Assembly (NCBI GenBank): GCA_938005545.1
Contig: CALKXV010000053.1
Location: 62,001-126,000, forward strand
Direction: 5' to 3'
Length of the DNA: 64,000 nt
Origin: an uncultured Paracoccaceae bacterium
GTDB taxonomy: Bacteria > Pseudomonadota > Alphaproteobacteria > Rhodobacterales > Rhodobacteraceae
A program made the translations under genes and the position numbers. Within the stretch, counting starts at the first letter, position 1. The number at the start of each line of letters is the position of its first letter. Shown one piece after another: positions 44,123 through 54,814 of this stretch. Below the pieces are notes generated by a model. That model did not search any database. It was not told where the DNA came from and worked only from the letters and a program-made list of their open reading frames with translations.

Positions 44123-45934
44123 ATGAGTGACAGTTTCTCCTCCGATGAGGCGCGCAAAAGCGGCCTGAAGACCATCAAGAAAGTTGCGCCCTATTTGTGG
44201 CCCGCACATCAGCCTTGGGTGAAGCGGCGGGTCGTATTGGCGTTGCTCATGCTTTTTGTGTCAAAGCTGGTCGCCGTCGGCACGCCATTTTTCTACAAGG
44301 CGGCCGTTGATATCCTTGCAGGTGACGTCACCGATGCGGCCTGGGCGCTTGGTTTGGGTGCGGTTGGCGTGACGGTTGCTTACGGTATGGCCCGGTTGAT
44401 GAACGTTGGTTTTCAGCAATTGCGCGATGTGGTTTTTGCCGCCGTTGGTCAGCGCGCTTTGCGGATGATCGCGCTTGAGACGTTCACACATATTCATGCG
44501 CTGTCGCTTCGGTATCATATCACCCGCAAAACCGGCGGTCTGTCGCGGATCATCGAACGTGGTGTGAAAGGCGTGGAATTCCTGCTGCGGTTTTTGCTGT
44601 TTTCCATCGGCCCTTTGATCCTTGAACTGGTCATGATCGCGCTGATCCTGGCCGTTGTGTTCGACGTTTGGTATCTGGCCGTCGTGGTTGTGACGATTGC
44701 GCTTTATGTGTGGTTTACTTTCAAGGTGACCGAATGGCGCGTGAAGATCCGCAAGGAAATGAACGATCAGGACACGGACGCCAACCAAAAGGCGATCGAC
44801 AGTCTGTTGAACTTTGAAACGGTCAAGTATTTCGGCGCCGAGGAGCGTGAGGCAAACCGGTACGACGGTTCCATGGAGCGCTATGTGGCCGCGGCTTTGA
44901 AGACGTCCTATTCGCTGGCGTTCCTGAATTTCGGACAATCTGTTCTGATCACTGGCGGCTTGGTGGTTGTCATGGTGATGGCCGCGATTGGGGTATCGAA
45001 TGGCACGCTGACGGTTGGCGATTTCGTGATGGTCAACGCCTATATGATCCAGATCACCATGCCGTTGAATTTCCTTGGAACAGTTTACCGTGAAATCCGG
45101 CAATCCCTGATCGATATGGGCGAAATGTTCGAATTGCTGCAACAGCCCGCCGAGGTGCAGGATGCGCCCAATGCACCTGATCTGAAGGTGAACGGGGGGG
45201 CTGTGCGCTTTGAAGACATCGTATTCGGCTATAACGCCGCGCGCCCCATTCTCAAGGGCGTGACGTTAGAGGTTCCAGCCGGGAAGACCGTCGCAATTGT
45301 GGGCCCGTCCGGGTCCGGCAAGTCGACCATTGGGCGGTTGCTCTTTCGGTTCTACGACGTGGCAGGTGGAGCGTTGAAGATCGATGGGCAGGACTTGCGC
45401 GAGGTGACGCAAAAGAGCCTGCATTCGACCATTGGCGTGGTGCCGCAGGACACGGTTCTGTTCAATGATACCATTCATTATAACATCGCCTATGGTCGCC
45501 CCGAGGCCAGCGAAGCCGAAATTCGCGAAGCCGCAAAAGCTGCGAAGATACACGACTTTATTCTAAGTCTGCCCGAGGGTTATGAAACAACCGTGGGCGA
45601 ACGCGGCTTGAAATTATCAGGTGGTGAGAAACAGCGCGTCGGCATTGCGCGCACGCTTTTGAAGAACCCGCCGATCTTGTTGCTGGACGAAGCAACCAGC
45701 GCCCTGGACACTGAAACCGAAGCTGACATTCAAAACGAGCTACAAGCCATGGGGCAGGGACGCACAGTTCTGATGATTGCGCACCGTCTGTCCACCGTGG
45801 CTCATGCAGACCGGATTGTCGTGTTGGAACACGGCGTTATTGCCGAAGAAGGCACCCACGACGAATTATTGGAACAAGGCGGCCGATATGCGACGCTTTG
45901 GCATATGCAGGATTCTGAGGAAGACGCGGCTTAA
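44123..45934 (+). CDS. Atm1-type ABC exporter
   Basis: The 603-residue half-transporter joins a six-helix permease with an ATPase. The N-terminal part (APYLWPAHQPWVKRRVVLAL) and the RYHITRKTGGLSRIIERG and NFETVKYFGAEEREANRY blocks place it in the Atm1/HMT1 branch, which exports glutathione-linked sulfur or metal compounds. The ATPase has Walker A GPSGSGKST, signature LSGGEKQR and Walker B ILLLDEATSALD. It likely works as a homodimer in the inner membrane. It follows the LysM gene by about 190 bases that include a small GCGCC-TTC-GGCGC hairpin. Confidence 0.94.
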   Translation: MSDSFSSDEARKSGLKTIKKVAPYLWPAHQPWVKRRVVLALLMLFVSKLVAVGTPFFYKAAVDILAGDVTDAAWALGLGAVGVTVAYGMARLMNVGFQQLRDVVFAAVGQRALRMIALETFTHIHALSLRYHITRKTGGLSRIIERGVKGVEFLLRFLLFSIGPLILELVMIALILAVVFDVWYLAVVVVTIALYVWFTFKVTEWRVKIRKEMNDQDTDANQKAIDSLLNFETVKYFGAEEREANRYDGSMERYVAAALKTSYSLAFLNFGQSVLITGGLVVVMVMAAIGVSNGTLTVGDFVMVNAYMIQITMPLNFLGTVYREIRQSLIDMGEMFELLQQPAEVQDAPNAPDLKVNGGAVRFEDIVFGYNAARPILKGVTLEVPAGKTVAIVGPSGSGKSTIGRLLFRFYDVAGGALKIDGQDLREVTQKSLHSTIGVVPQDTVLFNDTIHYNIAYGRPEASEAEIREAAKAAKIHDFILSLPEGYETTVGERGLKLSGGEKQRVGIARTLLKNPPILLLDEATSALDTETEADIQNELQAMGQGRTVLMIAHRLSTVAHADRIVVLEHGVIAEEGTHDELLEQGGRYATLWHMQDSEEDAA

Positions 45935-46090
45935 GGCACCGGTGACAACGCGTTGTTGTTTCGTTTTGACAGGGTCCGTTTTTTGATGTCGCCTTCATCA
46001 AGTCTGCGTCCGCTTGCCATTGGGAAACTGCCAAGCTTCTGGGCCTGCACTCGTGCCAATAAACTGGCGGTGCGCGCCCAGCCCTGACAG

Positions 46091-49000
46091 TTACTCAGCC
46101 GCACGCAACTCCGGGCTCAACTTTACCGGGGCTGTTGGGTCTGAAGTCACGTCCCAGATAACTTCGGTCGATTTGGCCTTGCGGGCTGCGCGGCGTTGCG
46201 CCCAGTCGCGTGCGGATTGGCTGCGACGGCCACCCGTCAGTGCGGCAATCCAGTTCAGCACGGCGGCAAGGATGGTCCAGGACCAGATGCGCAGGGCCAG
46301 CATGGATGGTGTGAAAACCAGTGTCAGAACAGTTGCGATGCCAAGGCCGAAGACCACGGCGGTTGCCAATTGCTTCCACCAAAGCGCTGTGGGGCTGTCG
46401 ATGGAATAGCCGCCGCCGAAGAAGTCCAGGGACAACCCGAACATCATGGGCGCAAGGCCCGCCATGGTGGTGATCGTGGTCAGTAAAACAGGGCGAATGC
46501 GGGCTTCTGCCGTTTGGATGATCGCTTCGATCCGGGGCATGTACTTTGAATATTCCTGGTACGTGTCGATCAAGACAATATTGTTGTTCACCACAATTCC
46601 CGCGAGCGCGACGATTCCTGTGCCTGTCATGATGATGGAAAACGGCTGGTCCATGACCAACATGCCGATCAACACGCCGGCGGTCGAAAGAACCACCGCT
46701 AAAAGCACCAGAACGGCGTTATAGACGCTGTTGAACTGAGCCAGAAGGATGATGAACATCAGACCCAAGGCGGCCGAGAAGCCCTTTTGCAGGAAGGCGG
46801 CACTTTCGGCCTGATCTTCCTGATCCCCGGTCCATTCCCATTCAACGCCGGGGAAGGGGCTTTCTGCTTCGATCCAGGCCGTGATCTGCTCAATACGTTC
46901 GTCCGGAGTGACAGGTGCAAGCCGAACCACCGCGTTTTTATTGTCCAATTGTGCCGCAACCTCAGCAATACTGATGACTGCGGCGGGTTCGGGGACGTGA
47001 AAATAGGTTATAACCGGCCCCAAAAGCCAATTCAAAAAAGCGGACCGCTCGGCGGTTAAAGTCACATTCACGGGAGCGCCTGTGTCAACCTCTTCCTGAG
47101 ACACTTCATAGCCAAAACCAACGTCAAGTAACCCTTCGGTGGCTTCATCGCCATTTTCATCCAGTGGAATGAGTTTCAGGATCTCCAACCCGCCCAGAAC
47201 GCCCGCCTTCACATCGAAAAACCGTTTCTGATCAATGCGGTTGATCTGGGCAAGCTGCGCCACGGGTTGACGGGTGATGAAGTTGGACAGCGGGATCAAC
47301 CCGTCTTGGGTGCGCACTTTCAGTGTGTCCAGCGTGGCAAGAACCCGGTCGCTTTCAGGCAGGCGCACACGGATGTCGATTTCTTCGTCCGAACTGTCGA
47401 CGCGCATGGTGTCCAGAAAAATACCGCGGGTCACAAGTTGAACCATGCCACCCACAATAGCCACGTCAGCGCCGTAGCGACCGGCTTTTTCGACATCGAC
47501 ATCAATCTGCCAGTCAATACCGGGCAGGGGAAGATTGTCTTCCACCGCAATCAGTCCCGGCGTTGCGTCAAAGAACGCACGCGCCGTCGCAGTTGCAGCC
47601 TGAAGATCAACCCAATTGTCCGATTTCAGGCGCAAATGCACTGGTTTGGCCGACGCAGGCCCCTGCGCTAGGTTCAGAACTTCGTACTTGATACCGGGAA
47701 TCAAAGCCAACCGGGCCTCAAGATTGGCGATCACCCGGTTACCGCCCAGAGTTTCCAGCGCGATGTTGTTTTCTTCAGCGAAGGCCGGGCGTTCATCCCA
47801 TGGGATCAGCTCGATCTGAACCTGACCTATGGCATCGTTTGGCCCGGACGCACCGCCGGTGTTGGAATTCAGGCCACCTTCACCGGCGAAAGCGAAGGCA
47901 CTTTGGATGCCGGGCGTGTCCATGATCGCGGCTTCGACTTCGGCAACCAGCACGTCTTTTTCAACCAGCCCGATATTGCCACGCGCCTGGACGTAAACGA
48001 TGGCCTGCTCTGGCTCGGTATCCACAAAGAATTCGACGCCGTTGTTGTTTTCGCCGAAATAGCCAAAGACGGTGACGACAAAAAAGATCACGCCCGCAAT
48101 CGTCACCACAGGCATCACCGGATTTCCAGCGATGAAGGCGATGAAATGCCCGAAAGGTGTGCGACCGCCGTCGGTGACGATACGCGAGCGTTCACGCTTG
48201 ATCCAAGCGGCCCCCATGACAATGGAGGTCAGGATCGCCGATGCCACAAACAGGATTGGTCCCAAAAAGAAAGGCAGAGGATCACCGCCGCCCGTCAGAT
48301 ACGACGGGTTCAGGGTCTGCATCGCAAAGACAAACATCGCATAGAGCACGACCGGCACCAGGGCTACGCGCAAGAGCCAAGGCGTATTGAGCACAAGTAT
48401 GGTCGAAGCACGTTCAAAACTCCGGCTCATCCGACCGGCAACACCGCCCATGACGGGCAGATAGATCAGCGCGACCACCAGCGAGGCAGAAAGCACGAAA
48501 ATCAGCGTCACCGGCAACATGCCCATGAATTGCCCCGGCACACCCGGCCAGAACAGCATCGGTAAGAAGGCACAAAGCGTGGTCGCGGTTGATGATACCA
48601 CGGGCCAGAACATCCGTTGTGCCGCCTCGACATAGGCGCGCATGGGGCCTGTGCCGCTTTGAATGCGTTTATCGGCGTATTCGACAACCACAATAGCCCC
48701 GTCGACCAACATGCCCACGGCCAAAATCAACCCGAACATCACGATGTTTGAAATCGCGATGCCCATCACGGCCAACATGGCAAAGCACAGCAAGAACGAC
48801 GTTGGGATCGCAAATCCGACCAAAAGCGCGGACCGCGGCCCCAAGGCGGCCAAAACCACGATCATCACCAAGGCAATCGCGGTCAGAACCGAGCCTTCCA
48901 ACTGGCTGACCATCGAATTGACTGTGCGCGACTGATCGTTCGAGGTGCCGACCGTGATGGAATCCTGTAATTCCTGTGGCCAGGTCGCCTTTTCGGCCTC

Positions 49001-49906
49001 AACTTCGGCCCGGATCAGATTGGCGGTGTCGATGATGTTGAAACCTTTGCGTTTCACCACCTGCAAGGCCACGGTTTTTTCGGTGTTGAACCGCGCGGTT
49101 CCGGTCCGGTCTTCGAAGGTCAGGCGGATTTCGGCAATTTCGCCCAGGGTTACCACGCGGTCACCTTGGGTTTTGACCGGCAGGTTGTAGATATCGGTGG
49201 TGCCTTCAAAGGACGATGGGATTTTCACCGCGAAGGCACCGCTGTCCGATTCAACTTCGCCCGCTGCAATCAACTGGTTGTTGTTGACCACCACATTGAT
49301 CAATTCGCCCGCCGTGACGTTATATGCCTCAAGCCGCAATGGATCGACGATGACTTCGACCATTTCGTCGCGATGGCCGGTCAATGCGGCCTCTAACACC
49401 GGATCCAGACTTTCAAGTCTGTCTTGCAAGCCTTTGGCATAGCGCAGCAAAGTGCGTTCGGGCAGGGCGCCGGTCAGGTTGACGATGATAATCGGGAATT
49501 CCGAGAAGTTCAGCTCGTTGATCGAATATTGCTCGGCACCGGTTGGAAAGCTGGCTTCGGCATTGTTCATGGCGTCGCGAATGTCGGCAAGAATTTTGGT
49601 TTTGTCCCAGCCAAATTCGAATTCCAAAGCGACAGCGGCATAATTTTCGGCCGCGGTGCCTTGCATCGACTTCAGGCCATCAAGGTCCGCCAGTTCGGTT
49701 TCCATCGGTTTGACAAGCAGCTTTTCACTGTCTTCGGCTGAAATACCGGGAAAGGGCACGCTGACAAAGATCGCTGGAATCTCAATGTCGGGCTCGCCTT
49801 CTTTTGGCAACGACAGATAGGAAAACGCACCCGCAAGGATCGACAGCACGATAAAGGCTACGACCATCCGCGCCCGTGACGCGGCCCAATCGACAACACC
49901 CGTCAT
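46091..49906 (-). CDS. RND efflux pump, inner-membrane subunit
   Basis: The 1271-residue product is an AcrB/MMPL-type RND permease of the HAE family: N-terminal helix, first periplasmic loop (FPGISAEDSEKLLVKPMETEL), the helix with GMLVDGAIVVVEYADKRI carrying the proton-relay acid, and C-terminal half with LAGIVVNNNIVLIDTYQEY. It is about 200 residues longer than AcrB. The excess is a double-helix insertion between the repeats (roughly residues 500-620, WLLRVALVPVVLYAMFVFAM and ILFVASAILTSIVMGAAWI), enlarged loops, and a cytoplasmic tail after the last helix. It overlaps the adaptor stop by four bases. Substrate unknown. Confidence 0.93.
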   Translation of the reverse strand: MTGVVDWAASRARMVVAFIVLSILAGAFSYLSLPKEGEPDIEIPAIFVSVPFPGISAEDSEKLLVKPMETELADLDGLKSMQGTAAENYAAVALEFEFGWDKTKILADIRDAMNNAEASFPTGAEQYSINELNFSEFPIIIVNLTGALPERTLLRYAKGLQDRLESLDPVLEAALTGHRDEMVEVIVDPLRLEAYNVTAGELINVVVNNNQLIAAGEVESDSGAFAVKIPSSFEGTTDIYNLPVKTQGDRVVTLGEIAEIRLTFEDRTGTARFNTEKTVALQVVKRKGFNIIDTANLIRAEVEAEKATWPQELQDSITVGTSNDQSRTVNSMVSQLEGSVLTAIALVMIVVLAALGPRSALLVGFAIPTSFLLCFAMLAVMGIAISNIVMFGLILAVGMLVDGAIVVVEYADKRIQSGTGPMRAYVEAAQRMFWPVVSSTATTLCAFLPMLFWPGVPGQFMGMLPVTLIFVLSASLVVALIYLPVMGGVAGRMSRSFERASTILVLNTPWLLRVALVPVVLYAMFVFAMQTLNPSYLTGGGDPLPFFLGPILFVASAILTSIVMGAAWIKRERSRIVTDGGRTPFGHFIAFIAGNPVMPVVTIAGVIFFVVTVFGYFGENNNGVEFFVDTEPEQAIVYVQARGNIGLVEKDVLVAEVEAAIMDTPGIQSAFAFAGEGGLNSNTGGASGPNDAIGQVQIELIPWDERPAFAEENNIALETLGGNRVIANLEARLALIPGIKYEVLNLAQGPASAKPVHLRLKSDNWVDLQAATATARAFFDATPGLIAVEDNLPLPGIDWQIDVDVEKAGRYGADVAIVGGMVQLVTRGIFLDTMRVDSSDEEIDIRVRLPESDRVLATLDTLKVRTQDGLIPLSNFITRQPVAQLAQINRIDQKRFFDVKAGVLGGLEILKLIPLDENGDEATEGLLDVGFGYEVSQEEVDTGAPVNVTLTAERSAFLNWLLGPVITYFHVPEPAAVISIAEVAAQLDNKNAVVRLAPVTPDERIEQITAWIEAESPFPGVEWEWTGDQEDQAESAAFLQKGFSAALGLMFIILLAQFNSVYNAVLVLLAVVLSTAGVLIGMLVMDQPFSIIMTGTGIVALAGIVVNNNIVLIDTYQEYSKYMPRIEAIIQTAEARIRPVLLTTITTMAGLAPMMFGLSLDFFGGGYSIDSPTALWWKQLATAVVFGLGIATVLTLVFTPSMLALRIWSWTILAAVLNWIAALTGGRRSQSARDWAQRRAARKAKSTEVIWDVTSDPTAPVKLSPELRAAE

Positions 49907-51141
49907 TGGCTTGCCTCGCGGTAGGTGGTCGCGACGGCAACGCCATCCGTCACAAATTCCTGTCCTACAACAATGACATCCGCCGTATCTTCAAGCCCCG
50001 ACACCCAGATGCCTTCTGTTGTGTCGCGGATCACAGTGATTTCGTTGAAAACGGCGGTGTTGTCCTGAACGACACGGACGCCCAGATCGCCATCATCATT
50101 CAGAGTGAGGGCCGACTGAGGCAACAAATGCGCAGTTTGACCATCGGATTGTATTGCGATTTCAGCAGTTTGACCGTCGCGGATTGCAAGGTCCTGATTT
50201 GGCACATCGACATCAACGCGGAACGTCCGTGTGGTTGGGTCAGCGGCGCGCGAGATAAACGTGACTTCGCCGGTGACTTCGCGCCCAGACGACAGACGTG
50301 CACCGGCCAACGCGCCGATTTTCACGCGATCCACCAGGGTTTCGGGCACAAATCCGACCAGTTTGATGGTTTCAAGCTGAATGATCGTGGCACATAACCC
50401 GCCGGTTTGCATAAAAGCACCAAGTTCTGCTGTGTCGCTTTCAAGGATGCCCGAAAACGGTGCGCGAATTTCCAATTTACTAAGCTCGTTCTCGGCTGCG
50501 GCAACCGCGGCTTCGGCGGCTTGGATGCCGGATTGTGCGCTTTCAACGCCGGATTTCGCGGCCTGAACCCCGGCGCGTGCGGCTTCAACAGCCGCGGTGG
50601 TTTGCGCCACGCGGGTTTCACTGGCAAATCCACCCTCAGACAAGCGGCTTGCCGCTCGGTCGTTGATTTCGGCCTCTACCAGACGGGCGCGCGCCTCTTC
50701 CAGCCGCGCCTCGGATTCGGGCACACGGGTCATGGCCTCGCGCAAACGAGCTTGCGTTTCAACCAATGCGATCTGGCGCGTTCCGGCGTCAAGAACACAG
50801 AGCAAATCACCTTCGTTGACCATTGTGCCGCGTCTGGCGGGTTCGTTAACGATACGGCCCATGGTTTCGGCTTTAAGCTCAACCTGACGGGCTGCTTCAG
50901 TATTACCGCGCAAAACGACTGCGCCGTTTACCGTTTGGGCAACCGAACGCATGGCAACAACAGAAACACCGTTGATTGCAGCGTCAATAGGCCCTTCTTC
51001 TGAAACCGTTTCTGCGTCTTCTGTTGTGTCTGGTGCCGAGGCTTTCGCGCCCGCAAACTCAAGCAATGCGTCACGTTCAAGCACTGCGAAATATAACGCT
51101 GTGACAACCAATACAGCCGTTAATATTGAAAACAGTCGCAT
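49903..51141 (-). CDS. RND efflux periplasmic adaptor
   Basis: The 412-residue membrane-fusion protein has an N-terminal anchor helix (LFSILTAVLVVTALYFAVL), a lipoyl half-motif (VVLRGNTEAARQVELKAETMGRI, in parts), a long Ala-rich coiled-coil hairpin (residues about 130-220, with repeating A-R-A-G-V-Q-A-A-K-S-G-V-E-S-A heptads), and beta-barrel domains. It links the inner-membrane pump to an outer-membrane channel; no TolC-like gene is in the window. It is the first gene of the operon and is divergent from the YfgM-like gene across a 200-base gap. Confidence 0.92.
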   Translation of the reverse strand: MRLFSILTAVLVVTALYFAVLERDALLEFAGAKASAPDTTEDAETVSEEGPIDAAINGVSVVAMRSVAQTVNGAVVLRGNTEAARQVELKAETMGRIVNEPARRGTMVNEGDLLCVLDAGTRQIALVETQARLREAMTRVPESEARLEEARARLVEAEINDRAASRLSEGGFASETRVAQTTAAVEAARAGVQAAKSGVESAQSGIQAAEAAVAAAENELSKLEIRAPFSGILESDTAELGAFMQTGGLCATIIQLETIKLVGFVPETLVDRVKIGALAGARLSSGREVTGEVTFISRAADPTTRTFRVDVDVPNQDLAIRDGQTAEIAIQSDGQTAHLLPQSALTLNDDGDLGVRVVQDNTAVFNEITVIRDTTEGIWVSGLEDTADVIVVGQEFVTDGVAVATTYREASQ

Positions 51142-51342
51142 GACTTAAGTGTCCTCACATTGGACGGGAATTGCGCCCCGTTCGCCCTGATCACGGTTTA
51201 TACGCTGAACTGATCGGTTTAGATTATACAAATCGTCGCGGTCCTGCAAGATTTCAACCCCCAACGAGCGTTGAGTTCTTTGCAATCCTGTTATGCAAGA
51301 GGTAAGAGGGCGCTGAAATCAAACTCGGGGCGAGGGTACGTA

Positions 51343-51996
51343 GTGTCAGACACAGATTCATTCATCAATGAAGTCTCTGAAGAAGTGCGCAAAGACAAGC
51401 TTTACAAGCTTATGCGCCGCTACGGCTGGATTCCGATTGCCCTGATTGTGATCGTCGTAGGCGGCGCGTCCTATTTTGAATGGCAAAAATCCAAGGCGCG
51501 TGCCGCCGCCGAAGCCACAGGCGACGCGCTTTTGTCGGCTTTATCCGCCGAAACACCGGAAGATCGCGCGGCGGCCCTTGGCGACTATAAATCCGATGGT
51601 GGACCGGATCAGCGCGCTGTTGTTGCCCTGTTGCGGGCCGCCGCCGAAGTCGAAGCGGGCGAAGAGGCAAAAGCCCGTGTCACCTTGGGTGAAATTGCAG
51701 CCGACGCAGATGTTCCCGCACTTTATCGCGATCTGGCGGTTCTAAAGTCGGTAATGTTGCCGGGTGCGGCCCCCGATACTCGGATCGAACAGCTTGGGCC
51801 CTTGATGGAGCCGGGCAATCCCTACCGGCTTCTGGCAATTGAACAACGCGCCTTGGCCGAAATCGAAATGGGCGAAACTGACATGGCGATCCAAACCTTG
51901 CAGGACATTATCGCGGATGCGGCGCGAACCGAGGGCTTGCGCCGTCGCGCCGCTCAGTTGATTGTGGCTTTGGGTGGAACGATCAGCGAAAGCTGA
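51343..51996 (+). CDS. YfgM-like TPR membrane protein
   Basis: The 217-residue product has a cytoplasmic N terminus (MSDTDSFINEVSEEVRKDKLYKLMRRYG), one membrane helix (WIPIALIVIVVGGASYFEW) and an Ala-rich helical TPR-like domain in the periplasm. This design and its place just ahead of bamB and der match YfgM, an E. coli SecYEG-linked periplasmic chaperone-network protein. The start is GTG at 51343; the frame upstream is not similar. bamB follows by 15 bases, so the genes are probably co-transcribed. Confidence 0.85.
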   Translation: MSDTDSFINEVSEEVRKDKLYKLMRRYGWIPIALIVIVVGGASYFEWQKSKARAAAEATGDALLSALSAETPEDRAAALGDYKSDGGPDQRAVVALLRAAAEVEAGEEAKARVTLGEIAADADVPALYRDLAVLKSVMLPGAAPDTRIEQLGPLMEPGNPYRLLAIEQRALAEIEMGETDMAIQTLQDIIADAARTEGLRRRAAQLIVALGGTISES

Positions 51997-52011
51997 CGTG
52001 GTTGGTTGACT

Positions 52012-53325
52012 ATGGCTGAGGGGCTGCGTGTGAGACATCTTGGTTTTTCGTTGGCAGTGTTTGGATTGCTCGCAGCGTGCGGGGAACGCGAATTGATCTT
52101 GGCGGGCGAACGTTTGGACATCGAAGGTCTGCCAACGTCCGAAGTGGTCAATCGGGCCGAACCCATTGCTTTGCCGGCCCAAGTGACCAACTCCAACTGG
52201 ACCCATGTCAGCGGCAACAAAAGCCACCGGATCGCGCATCCGGCCTTGGCGCGCAATTTAACCCAAGTCTGGAGCGCTGGAATTGGCCAAGGCAACGGGC
52301 GCAAGCATCGGCTGACGGCTGATCCTGTCGTGTCCGATGGCCGCATTTTTACCTTGGACAGCCGGTCGGGCGTTGTTGCCTTTTCCACAAACGGCACGGC
52401 CCTTTGGACGCGCAATCTGACACCGGCATCAGATGATCCTGATGATTCCTCGGGTGGCGGGCTGGCCGCAGGTGGCGGCAGCTTGTTTGTCACGACGGGA
52501 TTTGGCCAACTGACCGCGCTGAACGCAACCAGTGGTGCGATGCAATGGGTTCAGGATCTTGAAAGCGCTGCAACCGGCGCGCCGACGGTCTCGGACGGGG
52601 TTGTGTATGTGGTGACCCGGAATTCAATCGGCTGGGCGCTGGATGCCACAACGGGCCGGATCCTCTGGCAGGTTCTGGGTGCGCCCAGCGAAACCGGTGT
52701 CACAGGGGGGGCCGCCCCTGTGATCGCTGGTCAGCAAGTGATTTTTCCCCTGTCGTCCGGTCAGATCATCGCCGCCAATATTGGGCCCGGTGATCAAACT
52801 TGGGCGGCAAGTGTCGCAGGTGAACGTCTGGGACGCGCGTTCAGCCGGTTTTCGGATCTGAGCGCAGACCCTGTTGTGGCCAATGGCGCGGTTTTTGTCG
52901 GCAATCATTCCGGGCGCGCCGCGGCGTTTAACGCCGCTAACGGATTGCGCATATGGCGCGCGAACGAAGGCGCGCTTAGCCCGATGGCCGTTGCGGGCGG
53001 ATCGGCGTTTCTGGTGTCGGATGAAAACCGTTTGATCCGATTGGATGCAGAAACGGGCGAGATCATTTGGGCACTTGATTTACCGTTCTTCACACGATCC
53101 AAAATCAAACGCCGCGAAACGACGTTTTCGCATTTTGGGCCGGTGTTGGCAGGCGGGCGTCTGATATTGGCATCTGATGATGGCGTTTTGCGCCAGTTCG
53201 ATCCGGCCTCTGGTGCGCTGATCGGATCGCTCAATTTGCCAAACGGCGCAGCCCGTAATCCCATTGTCGCAGGTGGCACCCTTTACATTGTCACCGAAAA
53301 CGGTCAATTGCACGCTTTCCGCTAA
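52012..53325 (+). CDS. bamB: outer membrane assembly lipoprotein BamB
   Basis: BamB is the beta-propeller lipoprotein of the Bam complex. The 437-residue product has a lipoprotein signal ending in the lipobox LLAAC, then eight PQQ-like propeller blades seen as repeats of the form G-x-x-x-A-L/F-x-x-x-x-G-x-x-x-W (SRSGVVAFSTNGTALWTRNL, ATSGAMQWVQDL, ATTGRILWQVLG, AETGEIIWALDL). ATG at 52012 is chosen; an upstream TTG (52006) and a downstream GTG (52030) are possible. It lies between the YfgM-like gene and der, as in E. coli. Confidence 0.95.
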   Translation: MAEGLRVRHLGFSLAVFGLLAACGERELILAGERLDIEGLPTSEVVNRAEPIALPAQVTNSNWTHVSGNKSHRIAHPALARNLTQVWSAGIGQGNGRKHRLTADPVVSDGRIFTLDSRSGVVAFSTNGTALWTRNLTPASDDPDDSSGGGLAAGGGSLFVTTGFGQLTALNATSGAMQWVQDLESAATGAPTVSDGVVYVVTRNSIGWALDATTGRILWQVLGAPSETGVTGGAAPVIAGQQVIFPLSSGQIIAANIGPGDQTWAASVAGERLGRAFSRFSDLSADPVVANGAVFVGNHSGRAAAFNAANGLRIWRANEGALSPMAVAGGSAFLVSDENRLIRLDAETGEIIWALDLPFFTRSKIKRRETTFSHFGPVLAGGRLILASDDGVLRQFDPASGALIGSLNLPNGAARNPIVAGGTLYIVTENGQLHAFR

Positions 53326-53340
53326 CCTTCGGACTGCAAA

Positions 53341-54810
53341 ATGAGCTTTACCCTGGCCATTGTCGGACGCCCAAACGTCGGCAAATCGACCCTGTTCAAC
53401 CGTTTGGTCGGCAAACGTTTGGCTTTGGTCGACGACCAACCGGGTGTGACACGTGATTTGCGAGAAGGTGAAGCGCGGCTGGGCGATCTGAACTTTACGG
53501 TCATTGACACCGCCGGGCTGGAAGAGGCGACCGACGAAAGTCTGGAAGGCCGGATGCGCCGTTTGACGGAACGTGCCGTCGAAATGGCCGATGCCTGTTT
53601 ATTTATGATCGACGCGCGAGCCGGAGTTCTGCCCGCAGATGAAGTGTTCGCAAGTATATTACGTCGCAAGTCTGCCCATGTGATTTTAGGGGCAAACAAG
53701 GCCGAAGGTCGCGCCGCCGAAGCGGGACTGATCGAGGCGTTTTCGCTTGGCCTTGGTGATCCGATCGGGCTGTCGGCAGAACACGGCGAAGGCATGAGCG
53801 ATCTGATCGCAGCACTGTATCCAATCGCCGATGCCGCCGAAAAGAAAGCCGCCAGCGTCGCCGAGGCCGCCCCTTTGACCAATGTTGATGTGTCGGAAGA
53901 CGACGAAGACACAAGCATTCTGATGCCAACCGTTGGTCGCCCCATGCAGATCGCTGTGGTCGGGCGGCCCAATGCCGGCAAGTCGACCTTGGTCAATCAG
54001 TTGATCGGCGAAGACCGTTTGCTGACTGGTCCCGAAGCGGGCATCACGCGTGATGCCATTTCGCTGCCCTTTGAATGGGACGGCACACCGGTTCGTATTT
54101 TCGACACCGCCGGTATGCGCAAAAAAGCCCGTGTTCAGGAAAAACTGGAAAAGCTTTCGGTCGCCGATGGTTTGCGCGCGGTGAAATTCGCCGAAGTGGT
54201 GATCGTACTGCTGGACGCTGCGATCCCCTTTGAACAACAAGACCTCCGCATCGCAGATCTGGCCGAGCACGAAGGACGTGCCGTCGTTGTTGCCGTCAAC
54301 AAATGGGACATCGAAGACGCGAAACAGGAAAAGCTGCGCGACCTTAAAGAAAGCTTTGAACGTCTGTTGCCACAACTGCGAGGTGCGCCGTTGATAACCG
54401 TGTCGGCCAAGACCGGGCGCGGCATGGATCGTCTGCATGACGCTGTGATCAAGGCCTATACGATCTGGAACCGGCGGGTCGGCACTTCGGCTTTGAACCG
54501 CTGGTTGGCGGCCATGGTCGAAGCGCATCCGCCGCCTGCACCGGGGGGGCGCCGCATCAAGCTTCGGTACGCGACCCAAGCCAAAATTCGGCCGCCCGGA
54601 TTTGTGGTGATGGCGTCTTTCCCCGACAAACTGGCTGACAGTTACAAACGTTATCTTGTGAACGGGTTGCGCGAAGATTTCGATATGCCCGGAACGCCGA
54701 TCCGCCTTACGTTTCGCGGTCAGGGCGACCAGAACCCCTATCGGAACAAGAAAAAGTCGACACCGTCGCGCCTGCGCAAGCACCTTGGCAAACCGTCTTT
54801 GAAGGACTGA
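53341..54810 (+). CDS. der: ribosome assembly GTPase Der
   Basis: Der (EngA) is an essential tandem-GTPase for 50S assembly. The 489-residue protein has two G domains: the first with GRPNVGKST (about residues 8-16) and DTAGLEE, the second with GRPNAGKST and [11 protein letters not shown], and NKWDIED for the second G4. A C-terminal KH-like domain ([18 protein letters not shown]) and a basic tail follow. It starts 15 bases after bamB, and the LRR gene follows by four bases. Confidence 0.97.
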   Translation: MSFTLAIVGRPNVGKSTLFNRLVGKRLALVDDQPGVTRDLREGEARLGDLNFTVIDTAGLEEATDESLEGRMRRLTERAVEMADACLFMIDARAGVLPADEVFASILRRKSAHVILGANKAEGRAAEAGLIEAFSLGLGDPIGLSAEHGEGMSDLIAALYPIADAAEKKAASVAEAAPLTNVDVSEDDEDTSILMPTVGRPMQIAVVGRPNAGKSTLVNQLIGEDRLLTGPEAGITRDAISLPFEWDGTPVRIFDTAGMRKKARVQEKLEKLSVADGLRAVKFAEVVIVLLDAAIPFEQQDLRIADLAEHEGRAVVVAVNKWDIEDAKQEKLRDLKESFERLLPQLRGAPLITVSAKTGRGMDRLHDAVIKAYTIWNRRVGTSALNRWLAAMVEAHPPPAPGGRRIKLRYATQAKIRPPGFVVMASFPDKLADSYKRYLVNGLREDFDMPGTPIRLTFRGQGDQNPYRNKKKSTPSRLRKHLGKPSLKD

Positions 54811-54814
54811 AGCC

